Positions 44,757 to 56,572 of a stretch of 64,000 bases of DNA are shown one piece after another (within the stretch, counting starts at the first letter, position 1; every line of letters starts with the position of its first letter). The position numbers and the translations under genes are program-made. The notes beneath the pieces were generated by a model. It was not told the DNA's origin, did no database searches, and was given only the letters and a program-made list of their open reading frames with translations. Source of the stretch: Pseudopithomyces maydicus (Eukaryota; Ascomycota; Dothideomycetes; Pleosporales; Didymosphaeriaceae); contig JANTUC010000007.1 in NCBI GenBank assembly GCA_026873275.1, forward strand, positions 1,488,001 to 1,552,000. Direction: 5' to 3'.

Positions 44757-46165
44757 CTATGAGTAAAACGCGCCCTTCTGGAAACTCTCGACGCCCATAT
44801 CGCCCGCCTTGCCCTCGATCTTGGGCGCCACCTTGCCCATCTCTGCACTCTTCTCCGTCAAGCTGACCGTCCGGCTAGGAGACGAAGCGCTCGTCATCGT
44901 CTGCGCTCTGCTTCCCGCGGGACTCCCCGCCGTGATCTGCGCGGGCTGTTTCCGCTGGATAGTCTCGAGATACACACCAGGGAGGTACCCCATGCGGCCG
45001 TCGCGCGAGCGGCAGCGCCACCACTCGGACGCGTTGCCCATGGGGTCTGATTTGGAGAGGACGGCGACCATGTCGCCCTTCTTGACGGCGAGGTCGAGCC
45101 CCGGCTGTGCGGCCATTGTGGTGTCGGGCGCGAAGTCGTAGAGGACGCGGCAGAATTCGAGCTTGTTCGGGTCGAGGGGCTCGCCGCTCGCCATGGGGTC
45201 GGCTGCCATGAGGCGCTTCTGCTCCTCCTCTTGGGAGCGGGCCATTGTGCGGATGAGCTTGCCCATCAGGTAGGGGAGGCCGAAGACGGCGAGCATGAAC
45301 ATGATGAAGGGCTTCTTGGAGGGCTTGGCGGGGAGCGAGGAGCCATCGGGGGCGCGGCCGTTGAAAGCGGCGAAGGAGGCGGGCGTGAGGTCCTTGGAGG
45401 AGGCGGGGAGAGGGCGGCCGGTGAGTTTGGCGATGGCGGTGCGGATCCATCGCATGAGGGTGAAGATGCCGAGCACGGATCCAAGGGTCTGGCGGAGGTT
45501 GCCAAACTGCTCTGCTACGGAGACCATGGCTTTGTAGAGTGTTAGCATTCGCGACTATGCGGTTGGGGGAGTGTTGACCTACCAAAGAACGAGGAGTGGG
45601 TTGCCATGTACGTGCTCTCGAGCATCTGGGCAAAGCCGCCAAAGGCACCCACGATGCCTTCTATCAGCTGGAAGGTTGTCTGTGTGCTCTGGCTGAATGA
45701 CTGTGTGAGGCTCATGTTGTTCGGGTCGCCAGGCATGCCCATGCCGCCGTACATGCCTCCCATGCCCATGCCCATGCCGCCCATGCCTCCATACATGCCG
45801 CCCATGCCGCCGTAGCCACCGCCGTACATGGATCCGTAGCCGCCCATTCGGTTGTAGGGCGAGGAGTAGCTGTTGTAGCCCATGGTGCCGCCCATGGGCG
45901 ATCCGTATCTGTTCGCGTTCATGGCCGAGTAGTTTGTCGCATTGCGGTTCGCGACGGTGCTGAGGGTGCTGGGTATCTCTGGTAGCGGCGGAGGACTTGC
46001 TGTGGATGCTGCCGCAGTCGGGGCTGCTGCTGTGCTGCTTCCTGTGAGGCCTGGCATTGTCAGTCTCTGCGTGAAGCAGGCGTCTGCGGACTTGGACGTA
46101 CCAACCGAGGCACTGGTTGCGCCTCCGCTCCGTTCCCAGGGCTTGGGTGGCGACGGGGAGGCCAT
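44757..46165 (-). CDS. PEX13: Peroxisomal membrane docking protein Pex13
   Basis: Three exons: 46165-46102, 46050-45583 and 45529-44757, with introns of 51 (in frame) and 53 bp; 434 aa. MASPSPPKPWER is the conserved start. A Tyr/Gly/Met-rich stretch (YGGMGGMYGGMGGMGMGMGG) precedes SFSQSTQTTFQLIEGIVGAF, a membrane segment (KPFIMFMLAVFGLPYLMGKL) and an SH3 domain (FCRVLYDFAPDT, LAVKKGDMVAVLSK, EWWRCRSRDGRMGYLPGVYL). Pex13 forms the import pore with Pex14 and Pex17 and receives Pex5. The C-terminal 60 residues are Ser-rich and variable in the family. Frame intact, reading convergent to Pal1. Confidence 0.95.
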
Positions 46166-47283
46166 TCGAGAGATGAGTGTGCTGGGATCACCACCTCGTC
46201 ACCAACAGACTGCGAGGAGAATGGGTATCGACGGGGTGAGTTGGACGACGTCAAGCGGCTGCTGGCTGGCTGGCTGGCTGGCTGGGGCGCGCCGACGGTC
46301 GCTTGCGGGGCTGGCCGGGGTGCCAATAAAGAAAGCGCGGATCCGCAAGCCTGCAGCACACCCACGGAATCGCGCGCTCGAGGACGGTGACGGCGAGGTT
46401 GTAGCGAGGGTGTTCAGAGCACGTTTGGCGTTTGTGGGGATGCGGAGGCGGCGAAGAATGGAGGTGATCTTGGGCGCACACCCGTACTGGGGCTCGTGCT
46501 GGGCCGGTTGCTGCGAAAGACGGCAAACATCCTCGGCTCGTTTTCTTTGGCTCCGAGAGGCAATCACAAGCCGAGTCAGCCCCGGGCCCTCCCAGACTTC
46601 GCCTGTCGTCGCCACTGGCTGCATGCGCCTTGTCCGACGAGGCAAGTCTTTCCGCTATCTGTGAGGACGAAGGAGAAATGTGGTGCAACACCACAGCACG
46701 CAAAAAATGCCAGCAGTGGAGAGACAACCCTTTGAACATGCCAGCAGTGGGGAGACGACCCTTTGAACGCAATCTAAAAACCCGCTGGAAATGCACAGTG
46801 CAGGTGAAGTACATATACAAGCGCTAATCTCGGGGTGGACCTTGAGGCGGTAGGGTAGGAAGTGCGCGTCGAAGCTGCGACATCCCACATGTAAACACGA
46901 TATACGGAATCATACATACAATAGCACTTGGTTTGATTAGCTGGGTTCCCCAGCACCTTTATGACATCCTTCTCTGAGCTGAATAATGCCCACGCACGCA
47001 GCATCGCGACCATCACCAGAACAGTCATTGGACATCTGTACACCAGCCACGCTAACTTTAACATGCGTCACCCCCGAACATCACATATACCCACACTTGG
47101 TATGGGCGAACTGCCCATGTGTTGAGGGCGCGGGATCATGAGGTTCCTTGCGGCTGGACTGACACTAACGGAAGCCACCGAAAACTCAAAGCGATCGACA
47201 AGAGCTACCCCCTAACGTCTGTTTTGATATAGCATTGCTTCTCCCATCGTGTATACTGCAGATACACTCTGGGGATAGTAAGC
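46166..47283. other. Spacer with tandem repeats
   Basis: The 1.1 kb upstream of PEX13 hold no supported gene. A (GCTG)6 run is at 46261-46285 and a 31-bp tandem pair is at 46707-46768. The rightmost 400 bp serve the secreted-protein gene at 47284. Confidence 0.4.
46707..46768. repeat. 31-bp tandem duplication
   Basis: Two head-to-tail copies (46707-46737, 46738-46768) beginning ATGCCAGCAGTGG and ending CCCTTTGAAC differ at two positions. It is non-coding. Confidence 0.85.
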
Positions 47284-48294
47284 ATGCTCTTCATCGCTGC
47301 GCTGCTCACTGTAGCCATCCCTACTTCCCAAGCCCTTCCTCTCCTCTGCCACTCTCACACCCAGCCTAACCCAATCGCCCAAACCTATCCTCAGTATGCC
47401 ACCGGTGTCATCAACGGCACTACCGCCATCATACCGATTCCTTACCACGTCGCTCGTGCAGTGGTTCCCGCTCAGTACGCCATCCTGACCTCCGCCTACC
47501 GCGAGCTGTTTCCCTCTCTACCTTCCGATTTTTATCCCGCTGTCATCGAAGCCATCCATGACCATGATGTGAAGCAGTTCGGTATCGGGATCCCGGACTT
47601 TTCGGTGAGTCTTGTACGCAATCAACCGATGCGTACCCCTTGCATTTGTGACACTTGAACACGCTGATACGGTGAAAGCGTGTGGCCATAAAGTATCCTT
47701 TCGTCGACAGATCAGGAGACGGCTATTCAAGCTATAAGTATAGCGCACCACAGCTGATCAGCGCGGAGAACTTGGTCGCTGTCATCGGCTCGGGTTTATA
47801 TGGTGGAACGGTGCCAGCTACATTCGATCCAACATGCGAGGCGTACGCGGATGACGGCCAAGGAGAGACCTACCTCAATGCCTATGCGGTTCCAGGGAGC
47901 AAGGTATTGGGATCCGAGCCAGATATTGCGAGTAGCTTTGGACAAGTGGATAGCATTCCGTATAGTCTGGAAGTGTACAGTGACCGTTTCTCTTTTGCCT
48001 TGGGAAGTTACTGATGTCTCGGACAGGTTCAAGAATGTAACGAATCAGCCATTGTTCGGGGATGGATTACCGCTATGCGACCATTACATCACACTGTTCA
48101 ATACGAGTGTGACGCAGGGACAGTATGCACCCGTTTCCGTGGAGGGCACGGTGGGTGTACGTCCACCTTTCTACCCGGCTGAAGAGAAGTTTGAAGGGGT
48201 GTACGGGTACAGGATGGCGAATGCATTCATTGAAGAGAACGGAGTGCCTTGTGAAAAGCTAAGGGGTTATTCGGGAACAGGGGCAGGCGATTAG
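47284..48294 (+). CDS. Predicted secreted protein of unknown function
   Basis: Three exons: 47284-47604, 47679-47974 and 48027-48294, with introns of 74 and 52 bp; 294 aa. The N-terminus MLFIAALLTVAIPTSQALPL is a signal peptide. Several N-glycosylation sites are seen (NGTT, NVTN, NTSV), and Cys in PTCEAYAD, LCDHYI and VPCEKL may pair. The strand pattern IPIPYHVARAVVPAQYAILT and FPSLPSDFYPAVIEA recalls the acetoacetate-decarboxylase-like fold seen in some fungal secreted proteins, but this is a weak resemblance. No catalytic residue can be named. The frame is clean across all three exons. Confidence 0.7.
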
Positions 48295-50309
48295 CGACGA
48301 GGATGAATGAAACAGCCTGGTTAATTTGTTGATACTGTTAACCCGACGCGCTTTCTTCTCGTGACACCATTGTTGTTATAATTGATCCCACTATAATCGA
48401 CGTCATTCCCACGCTGCGTGCAAACCTTTTCTCCACCACATGGATACTTCCAGGGAAGACCGATGTTCGGTAGGTTATTGGACGGCTCGCCAGTGCCGAT
48501 GGTCCCTCTTCACAACAAAGCTCGGTCCATCAGTTTGAACGAAGCAAGATGCGAGCCAATTAGATATTCCCATACTCTGCTGCGAAGGTGTTTCAAGTTC
48601 GGATCGGAGATGCAGTGCCGTTTGTTATGTAACGTGTGTAGACGGCGCGTGCTAGCGTCACGATCTGCAGAAAGTGGAGTGGTAATGCTACCGGTGTGTG
48701 GACTTTGGGACCCATTAATAACGCTGGCATCGGCCCGCATCTGAATCTGAATTCAGGATGCGACAAGTATAAAGGTGTGCGATTGAATGCTTTTCGTGAA
48801 GACTGCTCCCTCCCTTTCACACTGTGGTGTTGGATGAGCAATGGCGTATCCTTGTTCTTTGCTTCAATGATGGCATCTTCTTCCAATTAGGTGATGGTCA
48901 TCATTTGTAGCCCCTCAATCTGTAAGCATCCCTTTACGTTTACATTCCAACATTCATCATCATGCTGTGATCGACAATCAACAAAAACAGTGGAATCTCG
49001 TCCTGAGGCTTTGCCATTTGATGCCAACAACAATCGTGTTGTCTGAAAAGCATGCTTGTGTTCTTCTCGTACAGAAACATGCACTGTGGCTTTTGCTGAC
49101 TTGTGTAAAGGTTATTTTCTGATTGATTAAAGTATCGTGATTTGGTTTGTAAAATACTAGAAGTACAGCGGGAAGAGATCGCGAGAGTATTGCAGGCGAG
49201 CAAATAAACGTTGCTTTGGAATATCTAGGTACCTTGCGAAAGGTGAAGGTGCAACCAATTCGATGTCGTCTCAGGCTTGCTTAAGCAATATTTGATGTCT
49301 GAATTTTATAATGTCCAATTTCTGTAATAAAAGAGAGTTTTCTCAATCCATCGAGATGAACGCCCTATCCACAAACCTGTAATAGGGCTCTTGTCCTCGT
49401 TTCTTATCTTAAGAGATCATAAGTAGGACGAGAATTTATTTTCAACGACTTGGACTGATAGAGTATCTTCCATTCCGCTGTGCCAGGCTAGAGCACTAAT
49501 GCCCGTATAACAGCCAACCACCAGGTACTGCTACAGTTTTAGTGACCACTTACGATTTTAAAAGCAAGAACAAAACAATACTGTATCTAGCTTGTAGATC
49601 GCGGGCACACTGAACCATCCATGAAGCCTATACAATTCGAAGGTTGGTAATTGCGGGCGTCGTACATAGGGCCAAATTGAGGCTACATGTAACCAAAAGA
49701 GTAAGAACGAACGATCCACGTCATCGAACATGCCTTATGCCCATTCAAAATGGGCCAAAAGCTGTGATGAAATGTCTATTGAGTGCGCCAATGTATACAC
49801 ATCAAGCCTTCGAGTGTAGTCGAGCTTATCTGGACCAGCGAGCCACGTGGATGCAACCAGACCAGAGATATAAGAGAGACACCGGTAAGGCAAGGATTCT
49901 GGAGATTATAGTTGCTGTGCGATTCTCGATATTTTCGTATACTTATTCTTACATGGAATGATAGTAGATTTGATTTCGCACAGATGCATTGTGGTACACA
50001 GTATTCCACCATCGCCCAGCCAATTGGGCCGTGTCGCATTACACAACGGAGTAAATTATTAGCATGCCGACCGACACACTCCGCTAGAATTAGAGCAGAA
50101 CATGGCCGGAGCAGTCACGGAACAAAACTGGCTATTGTTTGGCCCGGCGTTTATCGGAGTGCTCCTGTGCTTGAGCTGCACGAGTCGGCTTCTTTTACTT
50201 ACTCCGTTAAGCTCTCTTATTGTCCATAATTGTACCACACCACCACTATACATATAATATCTTTTAAAACTATCCCGTAAACACAGCAGAAACAACATCT
50301 GTATCCTTA
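48295..50309. other. Gene-free spacer, 2.0 kb
   Basis: No gene is supported. Open frames are short and without signatures; the region from about 49,050 is AT-rich. The last 300 bp are the likely LYS9 promoter. No tRNA or other RNA gene was recognised. Confidence 0.4.
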
Positions 50310-51818
50310 ATGCCACGCATCCTGGTCCTCGGCAGCGGCATGGTCGCCCCGCCATGCATTGAGTACCTCACCCGCAACCCAAATAACGCTATTACCGTTG
50401 GTAAGTGACCCAATATCACCCGGCAATGTAAGAAGCTGACTTGAGTAGCCTGTAGAACCTTGAAGGCGGCTCAGAAGCTTGCGACTGGCTTTTCTCGCAC
50501 TGAAGCCATCACTATAGACGCCACCTCGAATGCCGAGTTGGACAAACATATTGCCACCCATGATGTGGTCATCTCACTGATCCCGTACATATACCACACC
50601 GCAGTCATCAAGTCGGCCATCAGGAGCCGCACGAACGTGGTCACCACCAGCTACGTTTCGGAAGCCATTCGCGATCTTGACGAGGCTGCCAAAGAAGCCG
50701 GAATCACTGTGCTCAACGAGGTTGGCGTGGATCCTGGCGTAGACCATCTCTATGCCATCAAGAAAATCAACGAGGTGCATTCCAAAGGTGGGAAGGTGCT
50801 TGAATTTTACTCGTACTGTGGTGGCCTTCCAGCGCCCGAATGCGCCGACAACCCTCTTGGCTTCAAGTTTTCATGGTCTCCGCGCGGCGCTTTGCTTTCG
50901 CAGCGAAACTCTGCACGCTACCTGAAGAACGGGAAGGTCGAAGAGATCTCCTCCGATGCACTCATGGCGACGGCTGCGCCGTATCATGTCATGGATGGAT
51001 ACAACTTCGTGGCGTATCCTAATCGGGATTCTGTTCCTTTCCAGCGCTTCTATGCCATCCCTGAAGCTCATACTGTCATCCGTGGATCTCTCCGATATCA
51101 AGGTAATCCGTCATTTGTGCAGGCGCTTGCAGACATCGGCTGGCTCGACCAAACCAAGAAAGCGTGGTTGAAGGACGGCATGACATGGGTGGAAATTCAC
51201 AAACGCATGCTTGGGGTCAACAGCCCAGATGAGACGTTAGTTTCGCCCTGCACATTTGAAAAGACTCTACTAACCACGTAACAGCGCTCTGATATCTTCC
51301 GTTAACGACGTCGCCAAGTTTCCCAACGAGACCGAAGCCGAGCGAAGTATCTCCGGTATGAGGTGGATGGGACTTTTCTCATCGCAGCCGGCCACCCTCG
51401 TCGGAGGAAACCTTCTTGATACTCTCTGCGGACAGCTAGAAAAGCTCATGAGCTTTGGTCCTGGTGAACGAGACTTGGTGATGCTTCAGCACAAGTTTGT
51501 CGTCGAATGGTCCAATGGAAAAAAGGTATTCATCTTCGGAGTCAGGTTTAGGGATGACCACACACTAATTCGCACATTTAGGAAACATTCACTTCTACGC
51601 TCGAGTTGCTGGGTGACCCGAATCGCTTCTCGGGCATGGCGCTTTCCGTGGGCGTCACATGCGGAATTGCTACCCAGCTCTTGCTAGATAACCATCCCGC
51701 TCTCCGCAAGCCTGGTGTTTTGGCGCCCTATACAACCGACATCTGCGATCCAATTCGAACTTTGGTCGAGAAGGAGGGAATCAAGATGGTGGAGCAGAAA
51801 GCGGCGCATGAAATTTGA
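50310..51818 (+). CDS. LYS9: Saccharopine dehydrogenase (NADP+, L-glutamate-forming), Lys9
   Basis: Four exons: 50310-50400, 50449-51235, 51285-51525 and 51582-51818, with introns of 48, 49 and 56 bp; 451 aa, the usual length. The N-terminus MPRILVLGSGMVAPPCIEYL is the NADP-binding Rossmann fold, and VVISLIPYIYHTAVIKSAI follows. NEVGVDPGVDHLYA and FYSYCGGLPAPECADNPLGF bind saccharopine and are diagnostic of the fungal enzyme. GMALSVGVTCGIATQLLLDN is near the C-terminus. It catalyses the penultimate step of the alpha-aminoadipate lysine pathway, joining aminoadipate semialdehyde and glutamate. A housekeeping gene with an intact frame. Confidence 0.95.
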
Positions 51819-52655
51819 ATCAAGTCCGGTGTGCATGCTATCGTCGTGGTCCGAGACAGCAATCCGAATCGATGGTTACCTAATTTGATGGGACTGGCAG
51901 AGAAGCAGGTATCTAGTCACTCAACTATCACATGCTGTATTTGGTTGCTTACCCCAGATGCTCCTTTATGTGATGTATTCCCCTTGTTTTTACCAGTGAG
52001 GAGTGCGCAATCAGTCAAAATTTAGAGATGGATAGACGAGGCCTCTCAGTTTACGGGGAGGGAGCGCAGTATGTGTCAGAGAGTGCACCGCCCAAGACTG
52101 AACTTATTTTGTAGGATGAGGCTATGAGCATGTGAAGGACAACTACAATCTATTTTTTTGGCTGACCGGGAATATGTTCAGAAGCGCTATAGCACAGTCC
52201 GAGCGTCAAGTCGTATCTGTGGCCTGTTTTGCTGTGCAATCTCTTCGAGATCATGGATTGTCATCGATCGCAAACTTCTACCTGCGCCGATACTGCTATT
52301 CACAGGCCTATATGTCGAATCTGCACTGTATACTATCTAAAAGAATATAGTGATCCGTTATAAGGTTCTGTGAAACTAATACTATTGGTTGGTGGTATTT
52401 GGTGACCTGCGGCTATTGCGGCAGCAGCCCGACCTATGGCGTGGACACACGTCTTTAAACTTAGCAGGATAACTTGCATCCTCCCCCTCCACAGTTTCTA
52501 GCCCTCTAATTGTATACACAGTCTTGTACTGCTGTCGACGGATCTGAATAAATTCCAATACGTTCTTTTACTTTCTGGGTTCGCCAGAGTCTTCTACACT
52601 AACATTCCAAGGAGACGTAACAAAAGACCTTCACACCACTTTTATAGCAGCCGCA
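51819..52655. other. Spacer, 0.8 kb
   Basis: Contains the LYS9 3' flank and the HET-gene promoter. No gene is recognised. Confidence 0.3.
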
Positions 52656-54994
52656 ATGCAGCCAGAATACCTTCAGGCTCATACCTGTTCTCACTGCGAA
52701 GATATCGTCCTTCCAGGGAAGCCACTCGATGGACGTGTCAGCTGTATCGGTAAATGGTGGGAACCGATCGAGGCGATGGCCTTCGTCAACCCCTGTCATG
52801 TTGATGGAATTTGCCACTTAGGTCTCTCCGTAGCAGATCTACAAAGGAAAGCAAACGCAGGCTGTAGTTTTGCGGAAGCCTTATGGTACAGAATGCGCGA
52901 GAAGTTGGACCGTGAATTGGATCTTGATCGCTTGCTGTTTTGTACGAATAAGCATCATTATTTTGAAGTACTGCTTCGTCTTTCTGAACGACTCAGTGCG
53001 CGTGATGGTGCGGCAGGCTATGTCAGCACTGATCCAGGGGAGTTTCTTGGTATTATGATGAATGGAATTTCTGGAAAACAGACCCCTGAGCCCAGCGAGT
53101 GCGATTGTTGCTACCTCTCACTTCTCTTTAGCAGCAACTTCATGGATGGCCATGGTTCCGATTTCCATCTCACAGCTGAAAATTGTACGTTGCTCTTTTG
53201 CTCTATATCGAGAACAGTGATGGGTTGACTAGTGAAACAGCGACAAATAACTATAACTCTGTCAAAAACGTCCGACCAATTGCAGCAGATCCATTGTCCG
53301 AGCGCACACTTCTTAGTATACAAAATTGGTTAGAAGATTGCGAACGTAGCTGTCTGAGTACTCACAAATTGTGCTCCATATCTGAGAGGGCATTTGTCCC
53401 TACTCGGCTGATCGAGATAACCACGTCTGCTTCTGGATCGGGACTACAGCTTAGACTCGTTTCTGGTCTCAGCACACAGCGAAAGACATACGCAGCTTTA
53501 AGCTACTGTTGGGGAGGTCCTCAGCCAACGAGGTTGAGTCAGGACAACATTGAGTCCTACCAGAAGTCGATCACATGGCACGATCTACCTGCTACCATAC
53601 GGGACGCCGTCGAAGCCACCCATCGTTTAGGCGTCCAGTACCTGTGGGTTGACTCATTATGTATTGTACAGGACGGACTTGATGATGAGAAAGCGACTGA
53701 GATCGGATTAATGGCTAAGATTTATACCCACGCCAAGTTCACCATCATGGTTCGGCGAGGTAAAGGTGCCAATGAAGGGTTCTTGCAACGACGCACCCTT
53801 CCCTTTGGGACGAGTCGTCTGAGTCTCGAAAGCGAAACAAACAAGTTTGTCAATCTCACTTATGAAGCTGCGCTGGAAATTGATGGTAAAGCAACACTCG
53901 ACACCAGAGGCTGGGCAACACAGGAGTACGTTTTGTCCCGCCGCGTGATCATGTTCGGAAGTTGGCAGACATCATGGTCTTGTAGAACGGAGAGGCACCT
54001 CCATAATGACGGTTGGGATCCGAATCTTCCTGCTTTAAAACGAGATCCTTTCTACGAAAAATACACATCGAATACATGGCCGTTTGCTGCTGATCTTGAG
54101 AACGCAGCGGAGATCCGTGAAGTACACGGGACAGAAGCTGTCATGTTCTTCTCGGCCAATCCGAATGCTAGCCAGAATCACTGGCCTGTACAACCCTCCG
54201 ATCAGTTCATTGCGGCTAGATGGAGGTGGATCGTGACTACTTATACTTCGCGCTCCTTCACTGAAGCTAAAGATAGGGCTGTCGCTGTGGCGGGCATAGC
54301 AGAAAGATTTGCACCATTTATTTCAAAAAGCCAGAGATACATCGCTGGTCTTTGGGAAAGTAACATGCCCGCAGAGCTACTGTATTGCAATGTTGGGGAT
54401 GTGCTCTTGGATCGCTCGACTGAGTACCACGGACCATCTTGGTCGTGGGTCTCCATTCAAGGGCCTGTCATAACTGCTACGAGATGTAACTGCCCCGTCA
54501 AAGTCCATTCAATCGAGTTCAGCTTGGAAAATCATGTGGCTCGATTTGGCGCTGTATGCAATGCCGTGCTTTCAATGGAAGGACCTGTTATGAGTGTGGA
54601 ATGGAAGCCATACAAACACAATACAAACGAACATCCTGTACGCACTAGCCAATGCAGATGGCGTAAAGCAGGCATCGAAGGTGGAGATTTCCTTCGCGTC
54701 AGGCTGGCTATAACTCCAGATGCACGAGAATATAATCTTGAGTGGCAGGAAGCAATCCTTGTCGCCTTCAATCATGATGAAAAGACACCTGGACTAGCTG
54801 CGAGCAACGGTATTATTTTGGTGCAAACAAAAGAAGATAGAAGTCTCAGCCAGAGGCAGAAAACTTATCGCAGACTGGGATTCTGGGGCCTAGGATCCTA
54901 CGCCTCTTACCGGACATTGAGAGAAAACTGGGAGCATAATTCACCTACTCCTCCACCTGATGAGTGGCCGATTCAAGTCTTTGTTGTAGTATAA
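52656..54994 (+). CDS. HET-domain (heterokaryon incompatibility) protein
   Basis: Two exons, 52656-53184 and 53241-54994 (56-bp intron); 760 aa. The HET domain (PF06985) spans roughly residues 257-400 with its three conserved blocks: YAALSYCWGG, LPATIRDAVEATHRLGVQYL followed by WVDSLCIVQD, and DTRGWATQEYVLSRRVIMFG. About 175 residues before the intron form an N-terminal extension with Cys pairs (CSHCED; CDCC) and no known domain. The C-terminal half carries the GPSWSWVSIQGPV segment common behind HET domains. Such proteins can trigger cell death after fusion of unlike hyphae, though most family members have no proven role. Frame clean. Confidence 0.9.
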
Positions 54995-55235
54995 TAGCCA
55001 CTACTTTCCTTCCGTAGCTTCAAGCCGCTGTCGGTGCAGCCAGCCTCAATCGCGATAGTCGCAGATCTGAAACTGAGACAGATGGTCTTTATGTAAAGCT
55101 AGAGGCAAGGCTTGTTTCACTAGAACACAACACCTTTCCAAGTCAGTCAAAGCGCAAGAGAGCGCATTCTTGAGACTCATAATGTTATCAAATCACCAGC
55201 CTTGTAGAACAGGATCATTATTATATCTGATAGGG

Positions 55236-56572
55236 TTACACATTCTCCTTGATGGCTTCGTGGATTCCACGATAGCCACAGTTATAATCCATCTTCGCCA
55301 TTCTATCCTCCACGGTGACATCTTTCGCCTGTTGACGAGTATCCATCAAAACCTGGGTCGCCCTTGGTCGTCGAATGCTGTCTATTCTCTGCAGTGTGGA
55401 TGCAATCTCGTGGTGAGTCATTCCAGGAAGCAGAAGTCGAAGACTGTCTGCATCCTCTATGGCCATGTTAGCACCCTGGCCTTGCAGTGGTGTCATGGCA
55501 TGGGCGGCGTCGCCAACCAAGAGAGCCCGGCCCTTGTTCCAGCGAAGCAGCGGTTCCATGTCTTCGAGGTCGTGAAACTTCACTTCGGTGGCAACGCTAT
55601 CGTTGGAGATCAGTATGATGAGTCATGGGCTGAATTATATGTAACTGACCTCAAGACGGAATGGATCTGTTGGTTGAAATCCTCAAAATTTTGAAGCATT
55701 TCTTTCTTGTCGCCATCTGCGTACCATGATTCGACAACGTCTTCCCTGTCTTTGGGCATGAGAAGCAGGCAAGAAAAGTTTCGGTATTCATGGTGCTTCA
55801 CAGGGTAGTGAGCAAGGATTCGATGCGTTCCATCGCCTGCTTGTAGAATATTGAGACGACTGTCATCTCCCTCAGCGTTCCACCACTCTGGCAGCTGACC
55901 GAGAGTCTTTCTGACATCTTCGGCTGAAACAGAGATCCGGAATAGGGTAAGTCCTGTTTTCTTAGGCCTCTGTTGCTCATCGAGAGTTATCTTAGGACGA
56001 AAATCCGAGTGAATGCCATCGGCAACTACGCGAGTACTCATTAGTGCTGTGCGATTGGTCCGAACAAATGACCGGGTTCACTCACCAATAATAACATCTC
56101 CCTCGATAATCGAACCATCGATAAGCGTGATCAATCCAGCATCAGGGTCTAGGCCAACAACAGAGGTGTTGAAGACCACACATGCTGGACCTCCACTGAC
56201 ACCAAGTTCCTCGGCCGATGCAGTTGCCATCCGCATCAGCTCATCACGCAAATCGGAGCGTTTCATCATCAGCATGTCAGCCCCATATCGACCTCTGAAG
56301 TCGATGGGAAAGTCGTCCACAAGCACGCCGCTCTTATCGAATGACCTGTAGCCTTTGCATGGGACGCCGCCTGCGCGATGAGGATCGAAACCCCTGGAAA
56401 GGAGAATGTTGACGCCGTTCGGGAAGACGCACATTCCTTGGCCTCCTGTCGCAAATTGGCGGCCACCGCGCTCATAGACCGTCACCGCGTGGTGTTCTCG
56501 AAGCACACTCGCTGCAGCGAGGCCGGCAATGCCTGAGCCAATGACGATAACGTTCAGTTTGGAGTCCGACAT
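55236..56572 (-). CDS. FAD-dependent monooxygenase (salicylate-hydroxylase-like)
   Basis: Three exons: 56572-56086, 56025-55650 and 55596-55236, with introns of 60 and 53 bp; 407 aa. MSDSKLNVIVIGSGIAGLAA is the FAD fold, IIVADGIHSDF the DG motif and RALLVGDAAHAMTPLQGQGA the GD motif; all are complete. An in-frame ATG at 56614 would add 14 residues. It is a group A flavin hydroxylase for an aromatic or similar substrate that cannot be named. It resembles the hxnX-like gene in family only and lies 55 kb away, beside the HET gene, with no other catabolic genes around it. The C-terminus (HEAIKENV) is short, with no membrane anchor. Confidence 0.85.
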
